Positions 17,224-25,342 of a stretch of 64,000 nt of DNA are shown in pieces. Position 1 is the stretch's first letter. Every line of letters starts with the position of its first letter. Source of the DNA: Sphingomonas paeninsulae (GTDB lineage Bacteria; Pseudomonadota; Alphaproteobacteria; Sphingomonadales; Sphingomonadaceae); assembly GCF_003660165.1 (NCBI RefSeq), contig NZ_CP032829.1, positions 186,001 to 250,000 on the forward strand. The letters are read 5' to 3'. The notes below the pieces were generated by a model, which saw only the letters and a list, made by a program, of their open reading frames with translations, ran no database searches and had not been told where the DNA came from. The position numbers and the translations under genes were made by a program.

Positions 17224-17842
17224 CGGGCAGGTTTATAACCCTTGAGGGCGGCGAGGGCGTTGGAAAATCGACGCAGCTCACGCGGCTTGCAAATGCTATT
17301 CGCGCGCGGGACATGAGGTTGTCACCACGCGCGAACCCGGCGGGACGCCCGGTGCAGAAGCGATCCGTGAACTGCTGATGACGGGTGACGAAGATCGCTG
17401 GAGCCCACGCGCCGAAGCCCTGCTTTTTGCGGCCGCGCGTGCCGATCACGTTGGAAAGTTTATTCGCCCGGCACTTGAGCGCGGAGCATGGGTTTTATGC
17501 GACCGTTTTATAGACTCCACCCGGGCCTATCAGGGAGGAGCGAGCGGGATCAGCGACACCGACGTGCTATCGCTCCATGCGATTGGCAGCGATGGGTTAA
17601 TGCCCGATCGGACGCTTGTTCTTGAGCTTCCCGTGATCGAGGGCCAGTCACGAACAGCGAAGCGTGACGGAAACTTCAAAGATCGCATGGGCGCACGTGA
17701 TAGTGAGTATTATCAAAAAGTGACGTCATCTTTTAGAATGTTTGCCGATGATGACCCTAGCCGATTCCGGCGGGTTATTGCGACTGGCTCGGAGGAAGAA
17801 GTAACCGCGCAACTATTGGCTGCGTTGGATGGCTTGTTATGA
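17220..17842 (+). CDS. tmk: Thymidylate kinase (interrupted by a one-base frameshift)
   Basis: Phosphorylates dTMP to dTDP. GTG 17220 begins TGRFITLEGGEGVGKSTQL with the P-loop. After ANAIRAR the frame fails at the G run 17308-17310. In the next frame the protein continues HEVVTTREPGGTPGAEAIREL (the DR/TREPGG motif) and includes DRFIDSTRAYQG. One added G gives a 207-residue protein, normal for the family. Tmk is essential, so a real null frameshift is very unlikely and this is best read as a sequencing error. Start overlaps the carboxypeptidase stop; stop overlaps holB (ATGA). Confidence 0.9.
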
Positions 17843-18816
17843 AACTCTACGGTCATGATATACAAATAGCAGCGTTTAAAGCAGCCATGGCGGGTGAGAG
17901 AATGCACCATGCGTGGTTGCTCGCCGGACCGCGCGGTGTAGGAAAGGGAAGTTTTGCGCAGGCCGCAGCCCTTCGTTTGCTCGCCGAGGCATCGGGTCGC
18001 CCATTAAACTTGCTGGGAAACGATAAAACCCTCGAAGTACCCGAAGACCACCCCGCTGCGCACCTTATGTCGGCAGGAAGCCACCCGGATTTTCGGCACT
18101 TACAGCGCATAGCTAATGATAAAGGTAATCTGGCGCGCAATATCACCATCGATCAGGTTCGTGGCCTTCGAACGCTTTTCGCGACTGGAACCTCAATGGG
18201 CGATCGGCGTGTCATCCTGATAGATTCGATCGACGATATGGAGCGTGGTGCCGCTAATGCTATATTGAAGAGTCTCGAAGAACCACCTGAAACAACTGTT
18301 TTTCTGCTCGTCAGTCACGCTCCGGGACGTTTGCTTCCAACGATACGCTCGCGGTGCCGTATGCTGATGTTCGCGCCATTGAACGAGGCCGCGATGACGT
18401 CAGTTTTGACCGATCATTTGCCCGATCTCAGCGTCGAAAAGATTGCATCTCTGCTCGCTGGGGCAAACGGCTTGCCTGCCGCGGCGCTAGGGGCGGCACA
18501 ACTCGATCTGGCCGCATTCGAAACCACGCTCAATCAACTCGCCACGACCGGTGACCCTACAAATGCAATCCGCACTGGCCTTGCTCAATCGCTTGCGTTG
18601 AAGGCAGCACTTCCGCGCTACGAAGCCTTTCTGATGCGTGCACCGACATTTATCGCAACGCGTGCCCGAATCAGCACTGGTCCTGCGCTGGAACGCGCGC
18701 TCGTTGCCTGGGGGCGGGCAAGGACACTCAGTGCAATAGCCATCCCACAATCGCTCGTTGCCGAAACCGTTGTTTTCGAAATGGCAGGGTATGTTGCAAG
18801 TTTGGCCGACTGGTGA
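17839..18816 (+). CDS. holB: DNA polymerase III delta-prime subunit
   Basis: A 325-residue clamp-loader subunit of the AAA+ fold. Visible landmarks are HAWLLAGPRGVGKGSFAQ (P-loop region), a sensor region AILKSLEEPPETTVFLL and TIRSRCRML with the SRC arginine motif. The cysteine zinc module of many delta-prime proteins is absent. It is translationally coupled to tmk (ATGA), a widespread pairing. In the replisome it helps load the beta sliding clamp. The 81 bases after it lead to metG. Confidence 0.92.
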   Translation: MKLYGHDIQIAAFKAAMAGERMHHAWLLAGPRGVGKGSFAQAAALRLLAEASGRPLNLLGNDKTLEVPEDHPAAHLMSAGSHPDFRHLQRIANDKGNLARNITIDQVRGLRTLFATGTSMGDRRVILIDSIDDMERGAANAILKSLEEPPETTVFLLVSHAPGRLLPTIRSRCRMLMFAPLNEAAMTSVLTDHLPDLSVEKIASLLAGANGLPAAALGAAQLDLAAFETTLNQLATTGDPTNAIRTGLAQSLALKAALPRYEAFLMRAPTFIATRARISTGPALERALVAWGRARTLSAIAIPQSLVAETVVFEMAGYVASLADW

Positions 18817-18897
18817 TTGCCCGACAGGCTCGCCCACTACAAGCGCGCCTAATTACGTCCCTCGACACCAACGGTCCAGAGCATCTAAAGCCCCTCC

Positions 18898-20442
18898 ATG
18901 CTCTCTGAACCTTATTATATCACCACTGCGATCAGCTACCCCAACGGCAAGCCACACATCGGCCATGCTTATGAAGCTATTGCAACCGACGCGATCGCCC
19001 GGTTTCATCGCCTGTCAGGACGCGAGGTCTTTTTCCAGACCGGCACTGACGAACATGGCTTGAAAATGGTGAAAACCGCTCGCGAGAAGGGCGTAGAGGT
19101 GACGTCACTCTCAAATGAAATGTCTGCTCTTTTCAAATCAATGTGTGATCGGCTTAACATAAGTTATGATCGATTTATTCGAACGACCGAACCTGCTCAT
19201 CTCAGCGCTAGTCAATCTCTGTGGAAAGCCTTGGAAGCCAATGACGACCTTTATCTTGGGCGATATGAGGGTTGGTATTCGGTTCGCGACGAAGCATTTT
19301 ACGATGACAAAGAACTCGTAGCGGGGTCGGATGGGGAAGGGGGTAGCAAACTTTCTCCTCAGGGTACCCCGGTCGAATGGACGATTGAGGAAAGCTGGTT
19401 CTTTCGCTTGTCGAAATATCAGCAACCGTTGCTCGATTATTTTGCCGCGCATCCTGAATTTATTCGTCCAGAAAGCCGTCGCAATGAAATCCTCCGCTTT
19501 GTCGAAGGTGGATTGTCCGACCTCTCGGTTTCGCGGACAAGTTTTGACTGGGGCGTGAAAGTTCCGGGCAGCGATGGCCATGTTATGTACGTGTGGGTCG
19601 ATGCGCTGACGAACTATTTGACTGGCGTGGGTTATCCCAATGATGCAGAGACTTTCGGCAGATTTTGGCCAGCCGACCTTCACGTCATCGGCAAAGACAT
19701 TGTGCGTTTCCACACTGTTTACTGGCCAGCATTACTACTCTCGGCGGGACTAGCCTTACCAAAACAGGTGTTTGGCCACGGTTTCCTGCTTGCGCGTGGC
19801 GGCGAGAAAATGTCGAAATCGCTCGGCAACGTCGTGGATCCGATTGAACTCGTCGACGCATTCGGAGTGGACGCGCTACGTTATTTCCTGTTGCGCGAAG
19901 TGAGCTTTGGATCGGATGGGAGCTATTCTGCTGAAGCCATTGTAACGAGGGTTAATGCAGACTTGGCGAACAACTTCGGCAACCTTGCTCAACGCAGCCT
20001 TTCGATGATTGCCAAGAACTGTGATGGAGCGGTGCCGACACCCGGAGCAGCAACAGAAGCTGAAGAATCATTATTGGCTGTAATCACGACCGCGCAGCAC
20101 GCCGCCAGTGCGGCGATGGCCGACCTTGCTATCAACACGGCGCTAGAGGCAATCTGGCAGGCGATGAGCGCTGCCAACCTTTATTTCGCCGAACAGGCAC
20201 CCTGGACTGTTCGCAAGACAGATCCAGCGCGCGCCGATACCATATTATACTATACTGCCGAAGCCGTTCGCCGTCTTACCATCCTCTCAACCTGGGCAAT
20301 TCCAGAGGGTTGCGCAAGAATACTCACTCTACTTGGTCAGTCAACGACACCGAGTTTTACCGACTTGTCGAATATGATCGAGGCCGGAACACCGCTGCCT
20401 ACCCCCGTGGGCGCTTTTCCGCGACTGGAGTTGCCTGTCTGA
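18898..20442 (+). CDS. metG: Methionyl-tRNA synthetase (short, zinc-less form)
   Basis: A class I synthetase of 514 residues. Signature HIGH at residues 20-23 (NGKPHIGHAY) and KMSKS in GEKMSKSLGNVVDP (about 300). The connective peptide shows YEGWYSVRDEAFY and no Cys pairs, so it is the type without a zinc knuckle. There is no C-terminal tRNA-binding OB domain, as usual for this shorter alphaproteobacterial type. CCCCTCC before the ATG gives no obvious Shine-Dalgarno. The stop overlaps tatD (TGATG). Confidence 0.95.
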   Translation: MLSEPYYITTAISYPNGKPHIGHAYEAIATDAIARFHRLSGREVFFQTGTDEHGLKMVKTAREKGVEVTSLSNEMSALFKSMCDRLNISYDRFIRTTEPAHLSASQSLWKALEANDDLYLGRYEGWYSVRDEAFYDDKELVAGSDGEGGSKLSPQGTPVEWTIEESWFFRLSKYQQPLLDYFAAHPEFIRPESRRNEILRFVEGGLSDLSVSRTSFDWGVKVPGSDGHVMYVWVDALTNYLTGVGYPNDAETFGRFWPADLHVIGKDIVRFHTVYWPALLLSAGLALPKQVFGHGFLLARGGEKMSKSLGNVVDPIELVDAFGVDALRYFLLREVSFGSDGSYSAEAIVTRVNADLANNFGNLAQRSLSMIAKNCDGAVPTPGAATEAEESLLAVITTAQHAASAAMADLAINTALEAIWQAMSAANLYFAEQAPWTVRKTDPARADTILYYTAEAVRRLTILSTWAIPEGCARILTLLGQSTTPSFTDLSNMIEAGTPLPTPVGAFPRLELPV

Positions 20443-21233
20443 TGTTCATCGATTCACACTGTCACCTGAATTACAAAGGATTGGTCGAACATCAGGCCGA
20501 GGTAATCGCACGAGCACGTAATGCCGGTGTGGATGAGATGCTGAACATATCGACCCGCGAGTCCGAATGGGATGCCGTTGTTGCAATCGCAGAACGCGAA
20601 CCCGATGTCTGGGCCTCGATCGGCATCCACCCTCATGAAGCCGATAGTCATCCCGACGTTGATACCGCGAAACTGATTGCACGATCAAAACATCCCCGCG
20701 TCATCGCAATCGGCGAAACCGGATTGGACTATTACTACGATCATAGCGACCGCGAACAGCAGCGCCTCAGCTTCCGTGCGCACATCACCGCATCGCGCGA
20801 AACCGGATTGCCGTTAATCGTGCACACCCGCAGCGCTGAAGACGACACTGCCGCTATTTTGTCCGAGGAAATGGCAAAAGGCTTTTTCCCCGGGGTCATT
20901 CACTGTTTTACGGCAAGCGATGCATTCGCCGATGTAGCGTTAGACCTTGGTTTCTACATTTCGATTTCGGGCATCGTGACTTTTAAAAATGCCAAAGGGT
21001 TGCAGAAAACAGCCGCTAGAATGCCGGACGAACGTTTATTGATCGAAACCGATTCACCATTTCTGGCGCCAATTCCGCACCGAGGCAAACCATGCGAGCC
21101 AGCGTTTGTAGCAGACACGGCGCAATATCTTGCCACTCTACGAGGCGTGTCGATCGAGGAACTGGGCGCTGTGACCTGTGAGAATTTCAGGCGTTTGTTT
21201 GCCAAGTCAAAGGCCCCTGCTCGCTTACCGTGA
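20442..21233 (+). CDS. tatD: TatD-family metal-dependent hydrolase
   Basis: A 263-residue TIM-barrel nuclease. MFIDSHCHLNY holds the first metal-binding HxH, GETGLDYYYDHSDREQQ the central Glu, LIVHTRSAEDD and IHCFTAS the later histidines, and LIETDSPFLAP the last Asp. ATG 20442 overlaps the metG stop and gives the canonical N-terminus. In the family these act as 3'-5' DNases or D-aminoacyl hydrolases. In many relatives an MBL-fold hydrolase gene follows; here only 35 bases separate it from mazG. Confidence 0.92.
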   Translation: MFIDSHCHLNYKGLVEHQAEVIARARNAGVDEMLNISTRESEWDAVVAIAEREPDVWASIGIHPHEADSHPDVDTAKLIARSKHPRVIAIGETGLDYYYDHSDREQQRLSFRAHITASRETGLPLIVHTRSAEDDTAAILSEEMAKGFFPGVIHCFTASDAFADVALDLGFYISISGIVTFKNAKGLQKTAARMPDERLLIETDSPFLAPIPHRGKPCEPAFVADTAQYLATLRGVSIEELGAVTCENFRRLFAKSKAPARLP

Positions 21234-21268
21234 CTTAATTTAACATAATACATATTATCGGACTTGAT

Positions 21269-22048
21269 GTGACTGGCGATTTACTTTCTATGGCTTCCAC
21301 CTCTCGGCTGCTCGCGATCATGGCTAAATTGCGGGAGCCTGTAACGGGTTGTTCATGGGACATTGCCCAGGATTTCGCCAGCATCGCACCTTACACAATC
21401 GAGGAAGCCTATGAAGTCGCCGATGCCATAGCGCGCAATGATCTGGCGTCGCTCAAGGACGAACTTGGCGACCTTTTGCTTCAAGTCGTCTTTCACGCGC
21501 GGATAGCCGAAGACATTGGCGCGTTCGACTTTACTGATGTTGCGACGGCAATTTCGGACAAGATGGAGCGCCGTCATCCCCATATATTCGGCAACGACGG
21601 CGCGCCTGTCGATGCGAATACCCAATGGGAAGCGATCAAGGCTGAAGAACGCGCATTTTCAGGGGATACGAGTGCACTGGCTGGTGTGGCGCTGGCGCTG
21701 CCGGCACTCATGCGTGCCGAAAAAATACAGAAACGCGCCGCTCGCGCGGGGTTCGACTGGCCCGATGCCGAAGGTCCGCGCGCAAAAGTGCTAGAGGAAC
21801 TGGATGAGGTAACCGCTGCTGCCAACGAAGCGGAACGCGAAGACGAGATCGGTGATCTTCTTTTTGCAGTCGTGAACCTCGCTCGCCATCTCAAAATCGA
21901 TAGTGAGGTTGCCCTTCGCCGGGCAAATGCCAAATTCGAACGGAGATTCCGGGCTATAGAGGTGGTGCCAGGGTTTGCAGGCCTATCACTAGAAGCGAAA
22001 GAATCCCTTTGGGCGATCGCAAAGATCGATCAGCGTGCTCTCGACTGA
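21269..22048 (+). CDS. mazG: Nucleoside triphosphate pyrophosphohydrolase MazG
   Basis: Hydrolyses non-canonical or excess NTPs to NMP and PPi. The product (252-259 residues) has the two tandem MazG folds. First: GCSWDIAQDFASIAPYTIEEAYEV with the metal-binding ExxE and LKDELGDLLLQVVFHARI. Second: VLEELDEVTAAANEAEREDEIGDLLFAVVNLAR. A spacer MERRHPHIFG fits the family. The start may be GTG 21269 or ATG 21290; the ATG begins MASTSRLLAIM and matches usual N-termini better. The 3' end overlaps the convergent hflX gene by 19 bases. Confidence 0.92.
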   Translation: MTGDLLSMASTSRLLAIMAKLREPVTGCSWDIAQDFASIAPYTIEEAYEVADAIARNDLASLKDELGDLLLQVVFHARIAEDIGAFDFTDVATAISDKMERRHPHIFGNDGAPVDANTQWEAIKAEERAFSGDTSALAGVALALPALMRAEKIQKRAARAGFDWPDAEGPRAKVLEELDEVTAAANEAEREDEIGDLLFAVVNLARHLKIDSEVALRRANAKFERRFRAIEVVPGFAGLSLEAKESLWAIAKIDQRALD

Positions 22049-23329
22049 AAACGCGCGAGATCGTCCTCGCTCAATCGTACTGCAACTTCGGTGGCCAAAT
22101 CGCTTCTTTTTTCACTTTCGACCGATCCATGCGCGTGCAGCCATGCCATTGCCGCACCATCCTCATTTGCGACCTGAAAATGATGTAATCGCTGGCCCGC
22201 GGTCAACTTGGCTCCGATCATCGTGGTTAGGGCATCCACTCCCTCCCCCTTGAGTGCCGAGATGACAACGACATCGTCACGACGGGCCGCCTCCCCTTCG
22301 ATGGCAACCCGCGTGTCGGGGTCGACGTCGTCAATCTTGTTCCAAGCTTCAAGCATTGGAATGCCCCTTCCCCACTGACACCAAGATCATTGAGCACGGC
22401 AGCCACGTCTTCGGCCTGAGCGTCAGTGTCAGGGTGACTGAGATCGCGAACATGAACGATCAGATCGGCGGAAATCACTTCCTCAAGCGTCGCGCGAAAT
22501 GCAGCCACCAATTGGGTCGGCAGGTCAGATACAAAACCCACCGTATCCGACAGAATGGCCTTGGCGACCCCTGGCAACGAAACTTCGCGCATTGTCGGGT
22601 CAAGCGTCGCAAACAGCAGATTTTCTGCCATTACATCACTACCCGTCAAGCGATTGAAAAGCGTCGATTTTCCAGCATTTGTATAGCCAACGAGCGCAAT
22701 GATGGGCCAAGGCGCTCGGCGGCGCCGGTCGCGATGTAACCCCGCGTCCGGACCACTTGTTCCAACTCGCGCTTAAGTTTTGCCATTCGGTCACGGATAA
22801 GGCGGCGATCGGCCTCGATCTGCGTTTCGCCCGGACCACCGAGAAACCCGAATCCACCGCGCTGCCTTTCGAGATGGGTCCAACTCCGCACCAGCCGCCC
22901 CGCCTGATAATCAAGATGCGCCAGTTCTACCTGCAGACGCCCCTCTGCGCTGGCGGCTCGCTCCCCAAAGATTTCAAGAATGAGGCCGGTCCGGTCGATA
23001 ACCTTCGTTTTCATTTCGGTTTCGAGATTACGCTGTTGAACAGGCGTCAACGCTCCATCCACAATCACCAGCGCGGCTTCATGAGCTTGCACGCGGGCAG
23101 CGAGTTCCTGCACCTGACCGCTGCCGAACAACGTCTTCGGTTTCGGCGAGCGTACACGCACGGCCACCTTATCAATGACGTCGATCCCAATTGCCGCAGC
23201 TAAACCTGCCGCCTCGTCCAGACGCGCATCGTTATCCCGTAAGCCAACAGCGTGGCGTTCGGGATAAACGACAATAGCCTTGGCCCCACGGGCAACACCC
23301 TCTTCGCGCTTAAGTTCGAAACTCGCCAA
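22030..23329 (-). CDS. hflX: Ribosome-associated GTPase HflX (two one-base frameshifts)
   Basis: A GTPase that splits stalled ribosomes. Three minus-strand frames together give the whole protein. The first holds the HflX N-domain (TLFGSGQVQELAA, DRTGLILEIFGERA, RLQVELAHLDYQ) and the GGFGFLGGPGETQIE motif. The second holds the G domain (GYTNAGKSTLFN, LSDTVGFVSDLP). The third starts MLEAWNKIDDVD (NKID) and ends SRAR. One missing base lies at the C run 22740-22743 and one at 22358-22359; with both added the protein is about 433 residues. The start is uncertain: TTG 23329 is possible, just after the hfq stop. hfq-hflX is a classic adjacent pair. Confidence 0.88.
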
Positions 23330-23337
23330 AGTCTTGC

Positions 23338-23829
23338 CTAAGCCGCCTCCTCCGCTGGACCTTCCTCGGCCAGGTTGAGTGGGTGGGCAGGCTGAACTGT
23401 GGATACTGCGTGCTTGTAGACAAGCTGAACCATCCCATCGCGCTGCAGCAGCATACAAAACAGATCGTACGCCGCGATTTCGCCCTGTAGCATGACGCCA
23501 TTTACCAGAAACATCGTCACGGGATTATTCTGACGACGAACCGCAGTCAGGAAAATGTCCTGCAATTGCTTGGGCTTAGAAGTATCTTCTGCAAACGCAG
23601 CTGCAACGGGTGCCAGATCGAGCGGGTTCGATGGCATCACTGTAGAGATCGCGTGCTTATAAATGAGCTGCGACTGGCCATCACGACGCAGGAGGACCGA
23701 AAAATTATCAAACCAAGTGATGATGCCCTGGAGTTTCACGCCCTTCACCAAAAACATCGTGACCGGTGTTTTCGCCTTACGGACTGAGTTCAGGAACAAA
23801 TCCTGTAAGTTGTTGGGCTTGTCAGCCAT
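23338..23829 (-). CDS. hfq: RNA chaperone Hfq with two tandem Sm domains
   Basis: A 163-residue protein, about twice the usual length, built from two Hfq domains (about 6-67 and 87-148) joined by an Ala/Pro/Glu linker. Each has the Sm1 motif ([28 protein letters not shown]) and Sm2 with YKHA(I/V)STV. Proximal-face residues are kept in both copies (Gln9 and Gln90; Phe43 and Phe124; Tyr-Lys-His 57-59 and 138-140). The rim basic patch differs: RKAK in the first, RRQN in the second. Hfq normally forms a hexamer; three copies of this protein would make a pseudo-hexameric ring with two kinds of subunit (inference). It lies between ntrX and hflX. Confidence 0.95.
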   Translation of the reverse strand: MADKPNNLQDLFLNSVRKAKTPVTMFLVKGVKLQGIITWFDNFSVLLRRDGQSQLIYKHAISTVMPSNPLDLAPVAAAFAEDTSKPKQLQDIFLTAVRRQNNPVTMFLVNGVMLQGEIAAYDLFCMLLQRDGMVQLVYKHAVSTVQPAHPLNLAEEGPAEEAA

Positions 23830-23956
23830 GGCTTTGCCTCATTTGCTTTTGGCAGGATCGTAGGCCTGCTTTTGCGCCGATAGCACCGACGTCGTGCAGC
23901 GACCGCAAGCGACCGATAAGTTAATCTAGTCCCGTGAAGGCCAATGCTGCAAGTGC

Positions 23957-25342
23957 TCACTCATCTCCATCGGTTTTTAGTTCGGTGATGCCGAGGATTT
24001 TGAGCTTCCGGTGAAGCGCCGACCGCTCCATTCCAATAAAACTCGCAGTGCGTGAGATGTTTCCCGAAAACCGACGGATCTGCACACGAAGATATTCGCG
24101 CTCGAACGTCTCGCGTGCCTCGCGTAAAGGAGCGCCCATCACCGAGGAACCAACCATCCCCTGCCCTACGCCGGCATCTTGGATGATTTCAGGGGGAAGA
24201 AGGTCGACATCGATGCGCGCAAGCCTATCGCCTGGTGCAAGAATAATCGTTCGTTCGACTATATTGCGCAATTGCCGGACGTTTCCTGGCCAATCGAACG
24301 CCTGGAGCGCGGCCATCGCGTCGGTGGCTATCTCTGGCGTCGGAACACGACGATCGGCAGCGTAACGAGCAACAAAATGATCGACGAGCGCTGGAATATC
24401 TTCTCGCCGTTCCGACAGCGGCGACAAGTGAACCGGCACGACATTCAACCGATAGAATAAATCTTCGCGAAAACGTCCCGCTGCGATTTCGTCCGCAAGA
24501 TTCCGCGAAGTCGCCGAAACGACACGAACATCGACGCGAACGGTCCGCGTGCCACCGACACGCGCAAAACTCTGTTCGGTCAGCACGCGCAGAATCTTCC
24601 CCTGCGTGGTTAATGGCATATCGGCGATTTCATCAAGAAACAGCGTTCCGCCATGAGCGCGCTCCAGCATCCCAGGACGCACGAGTTCTCCATTATCCTC
24701 AACCCCGAACAGTTCTTCTTCGACCCGTTCGGGTTCCATGCGCGCGGCGCTGACAATGACGAACGGCGAATCGGTACGCGTCGACCAGTTGTGCAGCAGA
24801 CGGGCAGCCACTTCTTTTCCCACTCCCGCGGGACCAGTAATCAAAACGCGGCTACCCGTCGCCGCAACGCGCTTCAGGGTCGCGCGAACGGCGTTGATCG
24901 CGCTTGACGCTCCATTGAGTTCATCGTCGCCGCCGACACGTGCTTTCAGATGTTCGTTTTCGCGGCGCAGACGGTCTGTTTCGGTGGCCCGTGCCACCAT
25001 CATCACCAACCGTTCGGCCTCGAACGGCTTTTCGATGAAATCGACCGCCCCCCGTCGGATAGCCGCAACCGCAGTGTCGAGATTACCGTGACCCGAGATT
25101 ACAAGCACCGGCAGCGACGGGTCTCGTTCCTTGATAACGTCGAGCAAATCGAGGCCGTCGAGCCGCGATCCACGAAGCCACACATCGAGTAGCACGAGTG
25201 ACGGACGACGTTCCGAAATGGCGGCAAGCGCGCTATCGCTGTCGGCCGCCGTGCGCGCAGTATAGCCCTCATCCTCCAGAACACCTGCGACCAGATCACG
25301 AATGTCGCGCTCATCATCAACGATGAGAATATCAAGTGCCAT
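23957..25342 (-). CDS. ntrX: Response regulator NtrX (AAA+, no GAFTGA loop)
   Basis: A 461-residue response regulator paired with NtrY. Receiver domain 1-120 with acceptor Asp53 (LVLLDVW) and KPF at 105-107. The AAA+ domain has Walker A GPAGVGKE (170-177) and Walker B GGTLFLDEIAD. A C-terminal Fis-type helix-turn-helix ends ...GMERSALHRKLKILGI. At the position where sigma-54 activators carry GAFTGA this protein has LFGVEDNGELVRPG (211-224). Like other alphaproteobacterial NtrX, it is therefore unlikely to remodel sigma-54 and probably acts as a repressor or sigma-70 regulator. Its start overlaps the ntrY stop by one base. Confidence 0.93.
   Translation of the reverse strand: MALDILIVDDERDIRDLVAGVLEDEGYTARTAADSDSALAAISERRPSLVLLDVWLRGSRLDGLDLLDVIKERDPSLPVLVISGHGNLDTAVAAIRRGAVDFIEKPFEAERLVMMVARATETDRLRRENEHLKARVGGDDELNGASSAINAVRATLKRVAATGSRVLITGPAGVGKEVAARLLHNWSTRTDSPFVIVSAARMEPERVEEELFGVEDNGELVRPGMLERAHGGTLFLDEIADMPLTTQGKILRVLTEQSFARVGGTRTVRVDVRVVSATSRNLADEIAAGRFREDLFYRLNVVPVHLSPLSERREDIPALVDHFVARYAADRRVPTPEIATDAMAALQAFDWPGNVRQLRNIVERTIILAPGDRLARIDVDLLPPEIIQDAGVGQGMVGSSVMGAPLREARETFEREYLRVQIRRFSGNISRTASFIGMERSALHRKLKILGITELKTDGDE

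Noticed and set aside
17300-17315. Programmed ribosomal frameshifting in tmk and the other broken genes
   Set aside because: No slippery heptamer common to the sites, no downstream structure noticed, and ten unrelated genes show the same kind of loss; a sequencing artefact is simpler.
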